Assembly: GCA_965226645.1 (NCBI GenBank)
Contig: CBDDDL010000004.1
Coordinates: forward strand, 248,001 to 312,000
Direction: 5' to 3'
DNA length: 64,000 nucleotides
Origin: Poriferisodalis sp965226645
GTDB lineage: Bacteria > Actinomycetota > Acidimicrobiia > Acidimicrobiales > Poriferisodalaceae
Each line of letters begins with the position of its first letter. The first letter of the stretch is position 1. A program made the position numbers and the translations under genes. The notes under the pieces were generated by a model, which had not been told where the DNA came from, did not search any database, and saw only the letters and a program-made list of their open reading frames with translations. Shown here piece after piece: positions 43,911 through 52,115 of the stretch.

Positions 43911-44666
43911 ATGGCGACCCCATCAAGCGATTCTTCCGCAGCGGCAGGCATGGGCATGCTCGAGCGACTCGATGCCGAACTTGCCTCGATGCGGGATCAG
44001 ATCACTGAGATGAACCAGCGAGTGTCCAGCGTCGAATCGGGAACCCCGGCGCAGATCGCGCCGTTGCACGTCCAGTTGGCACCCGAGGCGATCGAGCAGA
44101 TCGCGGCTGCGGTCGCCGCGCTTTCCACTGCGGGCGTCGAAGCGCTCAACGAGGCACTCGCCGCGGGAGGGCACGATCTCGCCACCTCGATCACGACCCT
44201 CGTGCACGGCGAGATCGAGCGCACCCTCGCTGAGGCAGGCCTGGATGTCGCCGTCACTGCTGAATCCCCACAAGCACCCGACGAGAACCTTGCCGCCCAG
44301 GATCTGGACATCGACGTGGTAGTCGCCAAGACTTCCGTCGTCGAGGCACCAGTTGTCGAAGCTCCGGTCGTCGAAGCTCCGGTTGTCGAGGATTCGCTGG
44401 TCGAAATTCCCGACACCGCTGAACCATTGCTCGAAGCCCCCGCGCTCCGCTCAGTTGCTGCCACACCCGTCGTGTCGCTCGCAGACTCGGTGGCACTAAA
44501 CGGTGAAGAACCGTTGCCGGCGGGGCAGCGAGGCGGATTCGGAATCGATGACGAGGACGATCTCGACACGTTCTCCGACCACACTGACGGGCCTCCGCTC
44601 GCGCTTTCCGAGCTCAACGATCCGTTCCTCGACGCTTTGATCCGCAGAGAGCCTCTCTCCGCGTAG
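43911..44666 (+). CDS. Acidic repeat-containing protein at the DivIVA position, unknown
   Basis: A 251-residue acidic protein. Its N-terminal third has a heptad-like stretch (MLERLDAELASMRDQITEMN) that may form a coiled coil. The middle contains five 15-base repeats at 44337-44411 that encode VVEAP units, and the C-terminus ends in ELNDPFLDALIRREP. It lacks the LTPxDI start of DivIVA, although in actinobacteria divIVA/wag31 normally lies here after yggT. It has no signal peptide or membrane segment. It may be a lineage-specific polar or division protein; no family is recognised. The start is the ATG at 43911; a TTG at 43902 is in frame. Confidence 0.72.
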   Translation: MATPSSDSSAAAGMGMLERLDAELASMRDQITEMNQRVSSVESGTPAQIAPLHVQLAPEAIEQIAAAVAALSTAGVEALNEALAAGGHDLATSITTLVHGEIERTLAEAGLDVAVTAESPQAPDENLAAQDLDIDVVVAKTSVVEAPVVEAPVVEAPVVEDSLVEIPDTAEPLLEAPALRSVAATPVVSLADSVALNGEEPLPAGQRGGFGIDDEDDLDTFSDHTDGPPLALSELNDPFLDALIRREPLSA

Positions 44667-44714
44667 CAGCCCAGCCAGCGGGCGTGCCTCGGCGCCTTGG
44701 AGCTTGCGGCGCGC

Positions 44715-47700
44715 TCAGGAGCTGACGGCGAGTTCGATCTCGGGGTAGTCGCCCCCGGGCAGCCATTCGATCTGTTGCGCCAGCACTGCCGCAGCAACGA
44801 GCGATTGGTGCTGGCGGATGGCATCGAGATTCGCCGGGCTCCAGCGAACGGCCAGGTCGATTCGATCCGTCACGTCGAGTCCATGCTCCTTACGTGCCTG
44901 CTGTACGTGACGAATGAGATCCCGGGCAGCCCCCTCGGCTTCAAGCGCGGGGGTAACAGTTGTGTCCAGAACGACAACGAGACGTTGGGCGTCCAGCACT
45001 GTGCTGGTGTCGGGGTCTGTCGGTTGCAGATTCAGTCGGTATTCGCCATGCGCCAGTCGGTGGCCTCCCACAACGACCGACCCGTCATTCTCCTGGTGCC
45101 AGTCACCTTTGCGCGCCGCCGCGAATACCTCTTGTGCCTGGCCTCCGAGCCGGGGTCCGAGCACTGCTCCTTCGGGCCGCAATACCGGAACGGCAAGATC
45201 GCCGAGTTCGTCGGTGAGCACTACCTCCGCTACGTTGATTTCCTCTGCCAACAATGGGGCGAACGGCTCCAGAGCTTCGGCACCGGCACCTGCCACCGTG
45301 ACTCGCGCCAAGGGCAGCCGAACTCGCAAACCAGCGTCCTCACGCACGCGCAGGGCGCCAGAGGCCGCTGCTCGAATGGCATCCATGTGGCGCACGAGGT
45401 CTGGATCCGCTGGCAATGCCGCTGGATCCGGCCAATCCGACAGATGGACGCTCTGCCCGCCAGTGAGCCCACCGTAGATCTCCTCGGTCAGCATCGGCAG
45501 CAGGGGTGCCGCCATCGCGACGAAGACGCGCAGAACTGTGTACAGGGTGTCGAAGGCATCGGGATCGCCAGTCCGACGTCGGTCGCCGGCCGGTGATCCG
45601 TCGGACGCTTCGCCCCAGAAGCGACCCCGGCTGCGCCGGATATACCAGTTGTTCAGGGCATCGATGAACGCCTGCAACTCAGCGGCGACACCGGGTAGTT
45701 CGTACGCGTCGAAGCGGTCGGTGACTGATTCAAGCGTTTCACGCGTCTTGGCCAGCAGGTATCGGTCCAGCACGTGTGCCGAGTCGACGCGGAACTTGGC
45801 CTCGTGGCCATCGGCGTTCGCGTACAGCGTGAAGAACGCATAGGCGTTCCAGATGGGGATGAGCACCTGGCGCGCGACCTCGTCGATGCCTGCGTCGGAC
45901 AGACGCGCGTCGCCGCCGCGAACGATGTTCGTCGACATGAAATACCAGCGCAATGAGTCGGCGCCCTGTTTGGCAAAGATCTCGGTCGGCTCGGTGTAGT
46001 TGCGCAGCCGTTTCGAAAGCTTGTTGCCGTCGGCCGCAAGCAGGATGCCGTGGCAAATGACGTTCTCGAATGCCGGCAGCCCGAACAGCGCGCCCGCGAG
46101 GACGTGCAGCGTGTAGAACCACCCACGGGTCTGATTGATGTACTCGACGATGAAATCGGCGGGGAAGTTGCGCTCGAACCAGTCTTTGTTCTCGAACGGG
46201 TAGTGCACTGCCGCGAACGGCATCGAACCGGATTCGAACCAGCAGTCGAGCACCTCAGGAACTCGCCGCATGACCGAGCGGCCGGTGGGATCGTCGGGAT
46301 TCGGGCGCGTCAGTTCATCGATATAGGGCCGATGCAGGTCAGCGGGGCGAACGCCGAAATCAGCTTCGAGCTCGTCGAGGCTGCCGTACACGTCGACGCG
46401 GGGGTACTGCGGATCGTCGCTCATCCAGACCGGGATCGGCGAGCCCCAGAAGCGGTTGCGACTGATGGACCAGTCCCTCGCGCCCGCCAGCCACTGCCCG
46501 AAGCGCCCGTCGCGCACGTGGCCCGGCACCCAATTGATCTTCTGGTTGGTCTCGGCGAGGCGGTCCGAGATGGCCGTTACCTCGACGTACCAAGAGTTGA
46601 TGGCCCGGTAGATGATGGGCGTGTCGGTCCGCCAGCAGTGCGGGTAGTTGTGCTCGTAGCTGTCGTGGCGCAGTACCCGGTTGCGACGCTTCAGTTCCGC
46701 CACGATCGGCGAATTTGCCTCGAACACGTTGAGGTCGGCCCACGGAGCGATCGGCGCGACGAAGCACCCGCGGTCATCGACGGGCACCGCATCGTCAATC
46801 TCGATCCCGTTGGCCTCGCATGCGATCTGATCGTCCTCGCCGAAGCCGGGAGCCAAGTGCACGACGCCCGTGCCTTCGGACGTGTCGACGAAGTCACCTT
46901 CCAAGACCCGGAACGCTTCGCTGCGATGCGCAAAGAAGTCGAACATCGGCGTGTACCCGCGTCCCACGAGATCAGCGCCGGTCAGATGGCCGAGCACCGA
47001 GTACGGGGCGAGATCGTCCTCGTAGTGATCAAGGCAGTCCGCAGCCAGCACATAGCGAGCCGGCTCGTCGCCGAGCGCCGCGGATTCGACGACGGCGTAC
47101 GAGATGTCCTGCCCCACGGCGACCGCCAGATTCGACGGCAGCGTCCATGGCGTCGTCGTCCAAGCCAGTAGCCGCAGCGGGCCCAAGCCGTCAGCAGACG
47201 CATCAAGCTCGAACCACACGGTGACCGCTGGGTCCTGGCGGGGGCGCGTTGCGTCGTCGAGGCGGATCTCGAAGTTCGACAGAGGGGTCTCAGCCCCCCA
47301 CGAGTACGGCATGACCCGGTAGGCCTGATACACGAGGCCTTGGTCCCACAGCCGCTTGAACGCCCACATGACTGACTCCATGTACGGCAGGTCCATAGTC
47401 TTGTAGTCGTGGTCGAAATCAACCCAGCGGGCCTGGCGTGTGACGGTCTTGCGCCATTCGGCCGTGTAGCGCAGCACCGAGTCCCGGCAGTGCGCATTGA
47501 AGTTCTCGATCCCGAAGTCGGTGATGGCAGCGCGTCCGCTGACCCCCAGCTCGCGCTCGGTCTCCATCTCGGCCGGCAGTCCGTGACAATCCCAGCCGAA
47601 GCGCCGATTGACACGGTGGCCTCGCATCGTCTGGTAGCGGGGCACCACGTCCTTGACGTAGCCCGTCAGCAGATGGCCATGGTGAGGCAAGCCGTTCGCG

Positions 47701-47867
47701 AACGGCGGCCCGTCATAGAAGACGAACTCGTCGTCCGCTGGCCGGTTCTCGATTGAGGCCTCGAATGTTCCTTCGTCGCGCCAGCGCGCCAGGATCCGTT
47801 CCTCGATGTGGGGAAAGTCCGCCTGTGCTCGAACGCGGGGGTACACGCTGTCGCTCGACTCTCGCAT
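44715..47867 (-). CDS. ileS: Isoleucyl-tRNA synthetase, eukaryote-like type
   Basis: A 1050-residue class I synthetase charging tRNA-Ile. The HIGH motif reads HHGH (residues 62-65 in PPFANGLPHHGHLLTG) and KMSKS reads KLSKR in ADGNKLSKRLRNY. The editing domain has WTTTPWTLPSNLA. The length and these variants match the type that resists mupirocin in actinobacteria. ATG at 47867 follows GAGG by seven bases; a further open frame upstream is not family-like. Downstream is the convergent acidic-protein gene. Confidence 0.96.
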   Translation of the reverse strand: MRESSDSVYPRVRAQADFPHIEERILARWRDEGTFEASIENRPADDEFVFYDGPPFANGLPHHGHLLTGYVKDVVPRYQTMRGHRVNRRFGWDCHGLPAEMETERELGVSGRAAITDFGIENFNAHCRDSVLRYTAEWRKTVTRQARWVDFDHDYKTMDLPYMESVMWAFKRLWDQGLVYQAYRVMPYSWGAETPLSNFEIRLDDATRPRQDPAVTVWFELDASADGLGPLRLLAWTTTPWTLPSNLAVAVGQDISYAVVESAALGDEPARYVLAADCLDHYEDDLAPYSVLGHLTGADLVGRGYTPMFDFFAHRSEAFRVLEGDFVDTSEGTGVVHLAPGFGEDDQIACEANGIEIDDAVPVDDRGCFVAPIAPWADLNVFEANSPIVAELKRRNRVLRHDSYEHNYPHCWRTDTPIIYRAINSWYVEVTAISDRLAETNQKINWVPGHVRDGRFGQWLAGARDWSISRNRFWGSPIPVWMSDDPQYPRVDVYGSLDELEADFGVRPADLHRPYIDELTRPNPDDPTGRSVMRRVPEVLDCWFESGSMPFAAVHYPFENKDWFERNFPADFIVEYINQTRGWFYTLHVLAGALFGLPAFENVICHGILLAADGNKLSKRLRNYTEPTEIFAKQGADSLRWYFMSTNIVRGGDARLSDAGIDEVARQVLIPIWNAYAFFTLYANADGHEAKFRVDSAHVLDRYLLAKTRETLESVTDRFDAYELPGVAAELQAFIDALNNWYIRRSRGRFWGEASDGSPAGDRRRTGDPDAFDTLYTVLRVFVAMAAPLLPMLTEEIYGGLTGGQSVHLSDWPDPAALPADPDLVRHMDAIRAAASGALRVREDAGLRVRLPLARVTVAGAGAEALEPFAPLLAEEINVAEVVLTDELGDLAVPVLRPEGAVLGPRLGGQAQEVFAAARKGDWHQENDGSVVVGGHRLAHGEYRLNLQPTDPDTSTVLDAQRLVVVLDTTVTPALEAEGAARDLIRHVQQARKEHGLDVTDRIDLAVRWSPANLDAIRQHQSLVAAAVLAQQIEWLPGGDYPEIELAVSS

Positions 47868-48033
47868 CACCAATCCTCGGATGCCTTCGATGGGCACGCG
47901 GGCCGTGCCCGCGCCGTGTCCGGTGTCGCAGACTGGCCCACGGCGCGCCGAGGGTACCGCTGCATCAGCCCGCATCCGTGCCCATTTTTCCTTGGCGGTC
48001 ACTACCGCATACATCCGAATCCATCCGAATGCA

Positions 48034-48050
48034 CTCGCCGAATCGGCGAG
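48034..48050. promoter_or_regulatory. Perfect palindrome between ileS and the DksA-like gene
   Basis: CTCGCCGA and TCGGCGAG form an eight-base inverted repeat around one A at 48042. Just left of it ATCCGAAT occurs twice ten bases apart. The site lies between divergent genes and could be a regulator site or a small hairpin. Confidence 0.4.
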
Positions 48051-48091
48051 AGCAGTTCTAAACTGCGGCGTCGCCGAGCAGGGGAGGGGCT

Positions 48092-48667
48092 ATGGCCACC
48101 GATGAGATCGCGTCGCCTTCGCCGCGCAAGCCCGCTAGCAAGGCGGCAGCCTCCAAGACCCCCGCGACCGGCGCAAGGAAGGCACCGGCCAGAAAGGCTG
48201 CTACGAACACAACTTCAGCAAGCAATATGGCCGCCAACAAAGCGGGAAAAAAGAAATCCGCCCCCCGTAAGCGATCGACCAGTCCCCGGTTCGGCGAGGT
48301 GTTCCTCGAAAAGCAACGTCAGGCCCTCCTCGCAGAGCGCCGTCGCTATACCGCGCACGCCGAGCGCTACGAGGCCGAGGCCGAGCAGCTGGTGTCCGAA
48401 CGAGAGCCCGGGGATGTGCAGTTCGACGAGGAATCCGGAGAGGGAGACTCCATCGCTGTCGAGCGAGACCGTGCCTTGCAGATTTCCGCGCGCGAGCGCG
48501 AGGAGATTTCCGAGATCGATGCGGCGCTCGCGCGAATCGAAGACGGCACTTACGGCATCTGCATCGTCTCGGGTAAGCCAATCCCCAAAGTGCGTCTCGA
48601 GGCCATCCCTCACGCCTCGATGCGCGTGGAGGTCAAGAGCAGCGGTCCGTCGTGGCGGCGGTCGTAG
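48092..48667 (+). CDS. DksA/TraR-like protein with degenerate zinc finger
   Basis: A 191-residue protein. The first 65 residues are rich in lysine, alanine and proline (PRKPASKAAASK and similar), like histone H1 tails. A coiled-coil hairpin follows (EKQRQALLAERRRYTAHAERYEAE), then acidic EESGEGDSIAVERD and LARIEDGTYGICIVSGKPI. In DksA the last part is a four-cysteine zinc finger; here only C157 remains, with S160 at the second site and none in AIPHASM. Such proteins bind RNA polymerase through its secondary channel. The basic tail is unusual for the family. Confidence 0.85.
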   Translation: MATDEIASPSPRKPASKAAASKTPATGARKAPARKAATNTTSASNMAANKAGKKKSAPRKRSTSPRFGEVFLEKQRQALLAERRRYTAHAERYEAEAEQLVSEREPGDVQFDEESGEGDSIAVERDRALQISAREREEISEIDAALARIEDGTYGICIVSGKPIPKVRLEAIPHASMRVEVKSSGPSWRRS

Positions 48668-48677
48668 CTGAACGAAC

Positions 48678-49184
48678 GTGCCCGACAACTCGATGAGCGC
48701 CGCGCGTGACCGAAGGTCGCGCAATGTCTGGCTCGCTGTCACGGCCATCGCCGTCACTGCCGTCGATCAGTTGTCGAAGGTCTGGGCAGTAGCTGCTCTC
48801 GAGGGGAAGATCATCGATGTGGTGTGGACGCTGCGGTTACATCTGGTTTACAACACGGGGTTCGCCTTCTCGTCTGGGAAGGGTCTGGGACCTGTCCTGG
48901 CGGTCGCCGCGATCGTGATCGTCGGGGTGCTGTGGTCGTCGCGTCGTCGCGTGGTCAGGACATGGCCGACGGTGGGTCTCGGAGCAATCATTGGCGGAGC
49001 GCTCGGAAATCTCTCCGATCGCGTCTTCCGAGGTGACGCATGGGGATCGGGTGGCGTCGTTGACTTCATCGACTTGCAGTGGTGGCCGATCTTCAATGTG
49101 GCCGATGCGGGGATCACGATCGGTCTCGCCGGACTGCTCGTGCATCTGTACCGGGGCGAACGGCGCTCGCGGGAAGCATCGTGA
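48678..49184 (+). CDS. lspA: Signal peptidase II (lipoprotein)
   Basis: LspA cuts the signal peptide from lipoproteins after diacylglyceryl transfer. The 168-residue protein has four membrane helices. The two catalytic aspartates are in GNLSDRVFRG and NVADAGITIG; AVDQLSKVWAV, VYNTGFAFS and VVDFIDLQWWP are also conserved. The GTG start lies eleven bases after the DksA-like stop. Its downstream neighbour is rluD, as in many bacteria, across a small tandem repeat. Confidence 0.95.
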   Translation: MPDNSMSAARDRRSRNVWLAVTAIAVTAVDQLSKVWAVAALEGKIIDVVWTLRLHLVYNTGFAFSSGKGLGPVLAVAAIVIVGVLWSSRRRVVRTWPTVGLGAIIGGALGNLSDRVFRGDAWGSGGVVDFIDLQWWPIFNVADAGITIGLAGLLVHLYRGERRSREAS

Positions 49185-49220
49185 CGTGCCAGGGCACCGA
49201 TCGTTGCGAGACAACGCTGC

Positions 49221-49272
49221 CCAGATGCGATCGGCCCAGATGCGATCGGCCCAGATGCGATCGGCCCAGATG
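49221..49272 (+). repeat. 15-base tandem repeat, three and a half units
   Basis: CCAGATGCGATCGGC is repeated exactly at 49221-49235, 49236-49250 and 49251-49265, with a partial unit CCAGATG to 49272. Each unit contains GATC and the palindrome CGATCG. It lies in the 107-base lspA-rluD gap, just ahead of the rluD start at 49292. A copy-number change could alter the spacing between an upstream promoter and rluD. Confidence 0.9.
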
Positions 49273-49291
49273 ACTGGCGGAGAGCGTCGCA

Positions 49292-50254
49292 ATGGCACGG
49301 TCTGAACGCTTCGAGGTCACCAGCGCACTCGAAGGCGAGCGGATCGACCGTGCCGTTGCCTTGGTTACTGGCCAACCTCGCTCTGCGGTGCGCTCCCTGG
49401 TTGAGGGCGGATCAATCTTGCTCGACGGCGTGCCGACGACGGTTGCCTCGACTCGGCTCACGCTGGGCTCAGTCGTTCGTATCGTCGAGATCGTCAGGCC
49501 GCCGACGACGGCTGATGCCGCTCCCTCTCCCGTATCGGAGGAGTCGGTGGACCTCGACGTGGTGTACTCCGACGCCGATGTTGTGGTGGTGAACAAGCCG
49601 ACCGGGGTCGTCACGCATCCTGGACCGGGGCATCCCGACCGCACCTTGGCGGACGCTCTGGTGCAGCGATTCCCAGAGATGTCCGCAGCGGGACCCTCGG
49701 ACCGGCCGGGGATCGTGCACCGACTTGACAGCGGTACGAGCGGCCTGCTCGTCTGTGCCCGCAACAGTGCCGCCTACGACGCGCTGGTCGCTCAGCTGGC
49801 ATCTCGGCAGATCACGCGGATCTACCTCGCGCTCGTCCGAGGAAAACCGGAGTCGGTTCGCGGCACCATCGACGCACCGATCGGCCGCGATCGGCGTCAC
49901 CGGACCACGATGTCCCTGCAGTCTGATGGCCGTGAGGCCCGTACGCATTTCGCACTCGCCGAGTCCTTCTCGCACCCTGTGGATGCGTCGCTGCTGCGCT
50001 GTCAGCTCGAGACCGGTCGCACCCATCAGATCCGAGTGCACATGGCGAGCATCGGGCTGCCATTGCTCGGGGATCTCACGTATGGAGTGCCCGATCCTTT
50101 CGGCATCGGACGACCGTTGCTGCACGCGACACGCTTGGAGTTCCGCCAGCCCTCGACCGGCGAAGCCATGTCATTCGAGGCCCGGTTGGCCCCTGACTTC
50201 GCTGAAGCGATCCGTCAATTCGGCGGCGATCCGGCAACGATCACGGTGACCTGA
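49292..50254 (+). CDS. rluD: RluD-family rRNA pseudouridine synthase
   Basis: A 320-residue RluA/RluD-type enzyme that converts uridine to pseudouridine in 23S rRNA. An S4 RNA-binding domain (ERIDRAVALVTGQPRSAVRSLVEGG) precedes the catalytic domain, with the nucleophilic aspartate in GIVHRLDSGTSGLLV. Later motifs ETGRTHQIRVHMASIG and LLGDLTYG are also standard. RluD modifies helix 69. ATG start with a GGAG-type site near 49280. lspA-rluD is a common pair. Confidence 0.94.
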   Translation: MARSERFEVTSALEGERIDRAVALVTGQPRSAVRSLVEGGSILLDGVPTTVASTRLTLGSVVRIVEIVRPPTTADAAPSPVSEESVDLDVVYSDADVVVVNKPTGVVTHPGPGHPDRTLADALVQRFPEMSAAGPSDRPGIVHRLDSGTSGLLVCARNSAAYDALVAQLASRQITRIYLALVRGKPESVRGTIDAPIGRDRRHRTTMSLQSDGREARTHFALAESFSHPVDASLLRCQLETGRTHQIRVHMASIGLPLLGDLTYGVPDPFGIGRPLLHATRLEFRQPSTGEAMSFEARLAPDFAEAIRQFGGDPATITVT

Positions 50255-50271
50255 GCGCGATCCACCCCGCA

Positions 50272-50739
50272 CTACGGTCCGAGGGATTCTCCGGTCGCGA
50301 CCACTGTGCCGGGCCAGGGCGCGCGGCCTCGGGCCACCTCGGCGACCGCGGCGAGGCTGAAGGAGTCGAGCTCGGAGCGCATGCGCAGGCCGACGGAATC
50401 CCAGATCGCCAGCAGCACGCACTGGCCTTCATGGTCACAAGCTCCGTCTTGGTGTGGCTGGCCGAAGTCGCCGAGTGCAATCGGACCGTCGACGGCTCGC
50501 ACAATCATGCCGATCGTGATGTCGGAAGGGTCACGAGCCATCACGTACCCGCCGCCGACGCCGCGTTTGGAACGAACCAGTCCGGCGCCCTTGAGCGCGA
50601 GCAAGATCTGCTCCAAGTAGGGCTGGGGCAGGCCTGTCCGCTCTGCAATGTCCCGAACAGAGGTCGGTCTTCCGTTGTCGTTAAGGACGAGGGAAAGGAG
50701 TGCGCGGCTCGCGTAGTCCCCCCGGGTCGACACCGCCAC
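50272..50739 (-). CDS. Rrf2-family transcriptional regulator
   Basis: A 155-residue winged-helix regulator. STRGDYASRALLSL and IAERTGLPQPYLEQILLALKGAGLVRS are the Rrf2 DNA-binding segments, followed by RGVGGGYVMARDPSDI. Cluster-binding cysteines are C101 and C107; the place twelve residues after the first, which holds the third Cys in IscR, is W113. It could bind a cluster with other ligands, or none. GTG at 50739 is chosen so the protein starts MAVSTRGDY, as in the family. It is convergent with rluD and divergent from the next gene. Confidence 0.9.
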   Translation of the reverse strand: MAVSTRGDYASRALLSLVLNDNGRPTSVRDIAERTGLPQPYLEQILLALKGAGLVRSKRGVGGGYVMARDPSDITIGMIVRAVDGPIALGDFGQPHQDGACDHEGQCVLLAIWDSVGLRMRSELDSFSLAAVAEVARGRAPWPGTVVATGESLGP

Positions 50740-50804
50740 GCTCGCAGCGTAGCCCTCCGCCCGAGACCGCTCGTCAGAGGCACAGTGGGCATCGAGCGAG
50801 TCGT

Positions 50805-50924
50805 ATGAGCACGCCCGACCTCGCCAGCGAGGCCCAGGCTGAAGCGGCACGTGAGCGCAGCGAGCACGAGCGGGAAACGACCGGCGTCACCACGCGGACC
50901 ACTCCCTGTGCGCGGGTTCCGTAA
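50805..50924 (+). repeat. Copy B of the dispersed ERSE-like element (39-codon open frame)
   Basis: The ATG at 50805 opens a 39-residue frame that contains AARERSEHERETTGVTT and stops at 50924. The core 50851-50894 matches copy A at 4406-4449. It is directly ahead of the hydrolase gene and on the same strand, as in the case of copy A and queG. Confidence 0.42.
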
Positions 50925-50934
50925 GGTCGTCACG

Positions 50935-52044
50935 GTGAGTGACGTGGGCCTCGAATTGCAGCGGATAATGCCCGACTATGGCGGCCGCTGCATCACCTCG
51001 CTCATGCCGTCGATCCTCGCCGGAACAGGCACTGCGCCCCTACATCGCGAGCTCGAGACGGCGAAGGCTGTGGTTCTGTTCGTCGTCGACGGCCTCGGCT
51101 GGCATCAGCTTCGGCGCAATCGAGACCGGGCGCCGTCACTGGCAGCGGCATGCGATGACAGCTCCCCGATGACCACTGTTGCGCCGAGCACGACCGCCAC
51201 GGCACTGACATCACTGACGACGGGGGCCACGCCAGGCGAACACGGTCTTGTCGGCTACCGCGTCCCGACGTCGCTGGGCTTGATGAACTCGCTGCGCTGG
51301 CGCGCAAGCGGGCAAGACGCCCGTGCGCTCGTGTCGCCGGAGGAGTTGCAGCCGGTGGTGCCGTTCTGCGGTCAGCCGACTGCCGTAGTGACGCGCGCGG
51401 AGTTCAAGCACAGTGGGTTCACTTCTGCGCACTTGCGCGGGGGAGCCTTCTGGGGCTGGCGGAATCTCGGCGAATTAGTGGAATCCGTTCGCAACGCTGT
51501 CGACGCAGGTGCTCGGACGGTGTTCGCCTACTACGACACGCTCGACACGGTCGCCCACATGCATGGTCTCGATGAGCACTATCGCGAAGCTCTCGCCGTC
51601 GTTGAGCAGCTTGCGGTGACGCTCCGAGCTTCGCTGCCGGGTCATGTGGCCCTCGCCGTGACCGCCGATCACGGCATGGTGGAGGTGTTCGAGCCGCCGA
51701 TCATGGTCGACCCCGAGATTGTGGCATTGACGAACGGCTGGTCCGGCGAGGCCAGGATGCTGTGGCTTCACGCCCGTGCCGGCAACGCTTCAGACCTGGT
51801 GGCGGCGTGCGGGCAGTACTCGTCGATAGCCGAGGTCGCACCCGTCGAGCGAGTCCTCGATGAGATGTGGCTGGGGCCACACGTTTCGGCACCTGCTCGC
51901 GACCGCATCGGTGACGTTGCCTTGGTGCCGCTCGGCACGGAGGCGTTCACGATGCCGGACGAGGATCGGCCCCACCATCCGTTGATCGGTCGTCACGGGG
52001 GTTTGACCGCCGAGGAGATGCACGTGCCGTTTGTGGTGCTCTGA
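50935..52044 (+). CDS. Alkaline phosphatase superfamily hydrolase (phosphodiesterase/nucleotide pyrophosphatase type)
   Basis: A 369-residue protein with the alkaline-phosphatase-like fold. Metal-site aspartate VVLFVVDGLGWHQL, the nucleophile region TTVAPSTTATALTSLTTG, and later TVAHMHGLDEHYR, VTADHGMVE and HHPLIGRHGG supply the metal ligands expected of type I phosphodiesterases. The substrate is unknown. The GTG at 50935 (VSDVGLELQ) is favoured over the GTG at 50851, which would put copy B of the repeat inside the gene. No signal peptide is seen, so it is cytosolic. Confidence 0.85.
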   Translation: MSDVGLELQRIMPDYGGRCITSLMPSILAGTGTAPLHRELETAKAVVLFVVDGLGWHQLRRNRDRAPSLAAACDDSSPMTTVAPSTTATALTSLTTGATPGEHGLVGYRVPTSLGLMNSLRWRASGQDARALVSPEELQPVVPFCGQPTAVVTRAEFKHSGFTSAHLRGGAFWGWRNLGELVESVRNAVDAGARTVFAYYDTLDTVAHMHGLDEHYREALAVVEQLAVTLRASLPGHVALAVTADHGMVEVFEPPIMVDPEIVALTNGWSGEARMLWLHARAGNASDLVAACGQYSSIAEVAPVERVLDEMWLGPHVSAPARDRIGDVALVPLGTEAFTMPDEDRPHHPLIGRHGGLTAEEMHVPFVVL

Positions 52045-52115
52045 CGCCCGCAATCTCGCCATAAAAGCCATGCTGGCCAACCGAATGAGCGTCTGCTCTC
52101 GGTAGCCTCATCGTG

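Noticed and set aside
47940..48000. Possible T-box leader for ileS, because GGTACC and CCCTCGG lie upstream of it on the minus strand.
   Set aside because: The order of bases does not give the T-box core (TGG-x-ACCGCG) on the ileS strand, and no specifier stem could be traced, so I do not call a riboswitch.
49292..52044. A defence or toxin-antitoxin system around the Rrf2, hydrolase and Bpa genes.
   Set aside because: Each gene has an ordinary housekeeping explanation, and no toxin, antitoxin or nuclease pairing is visible.
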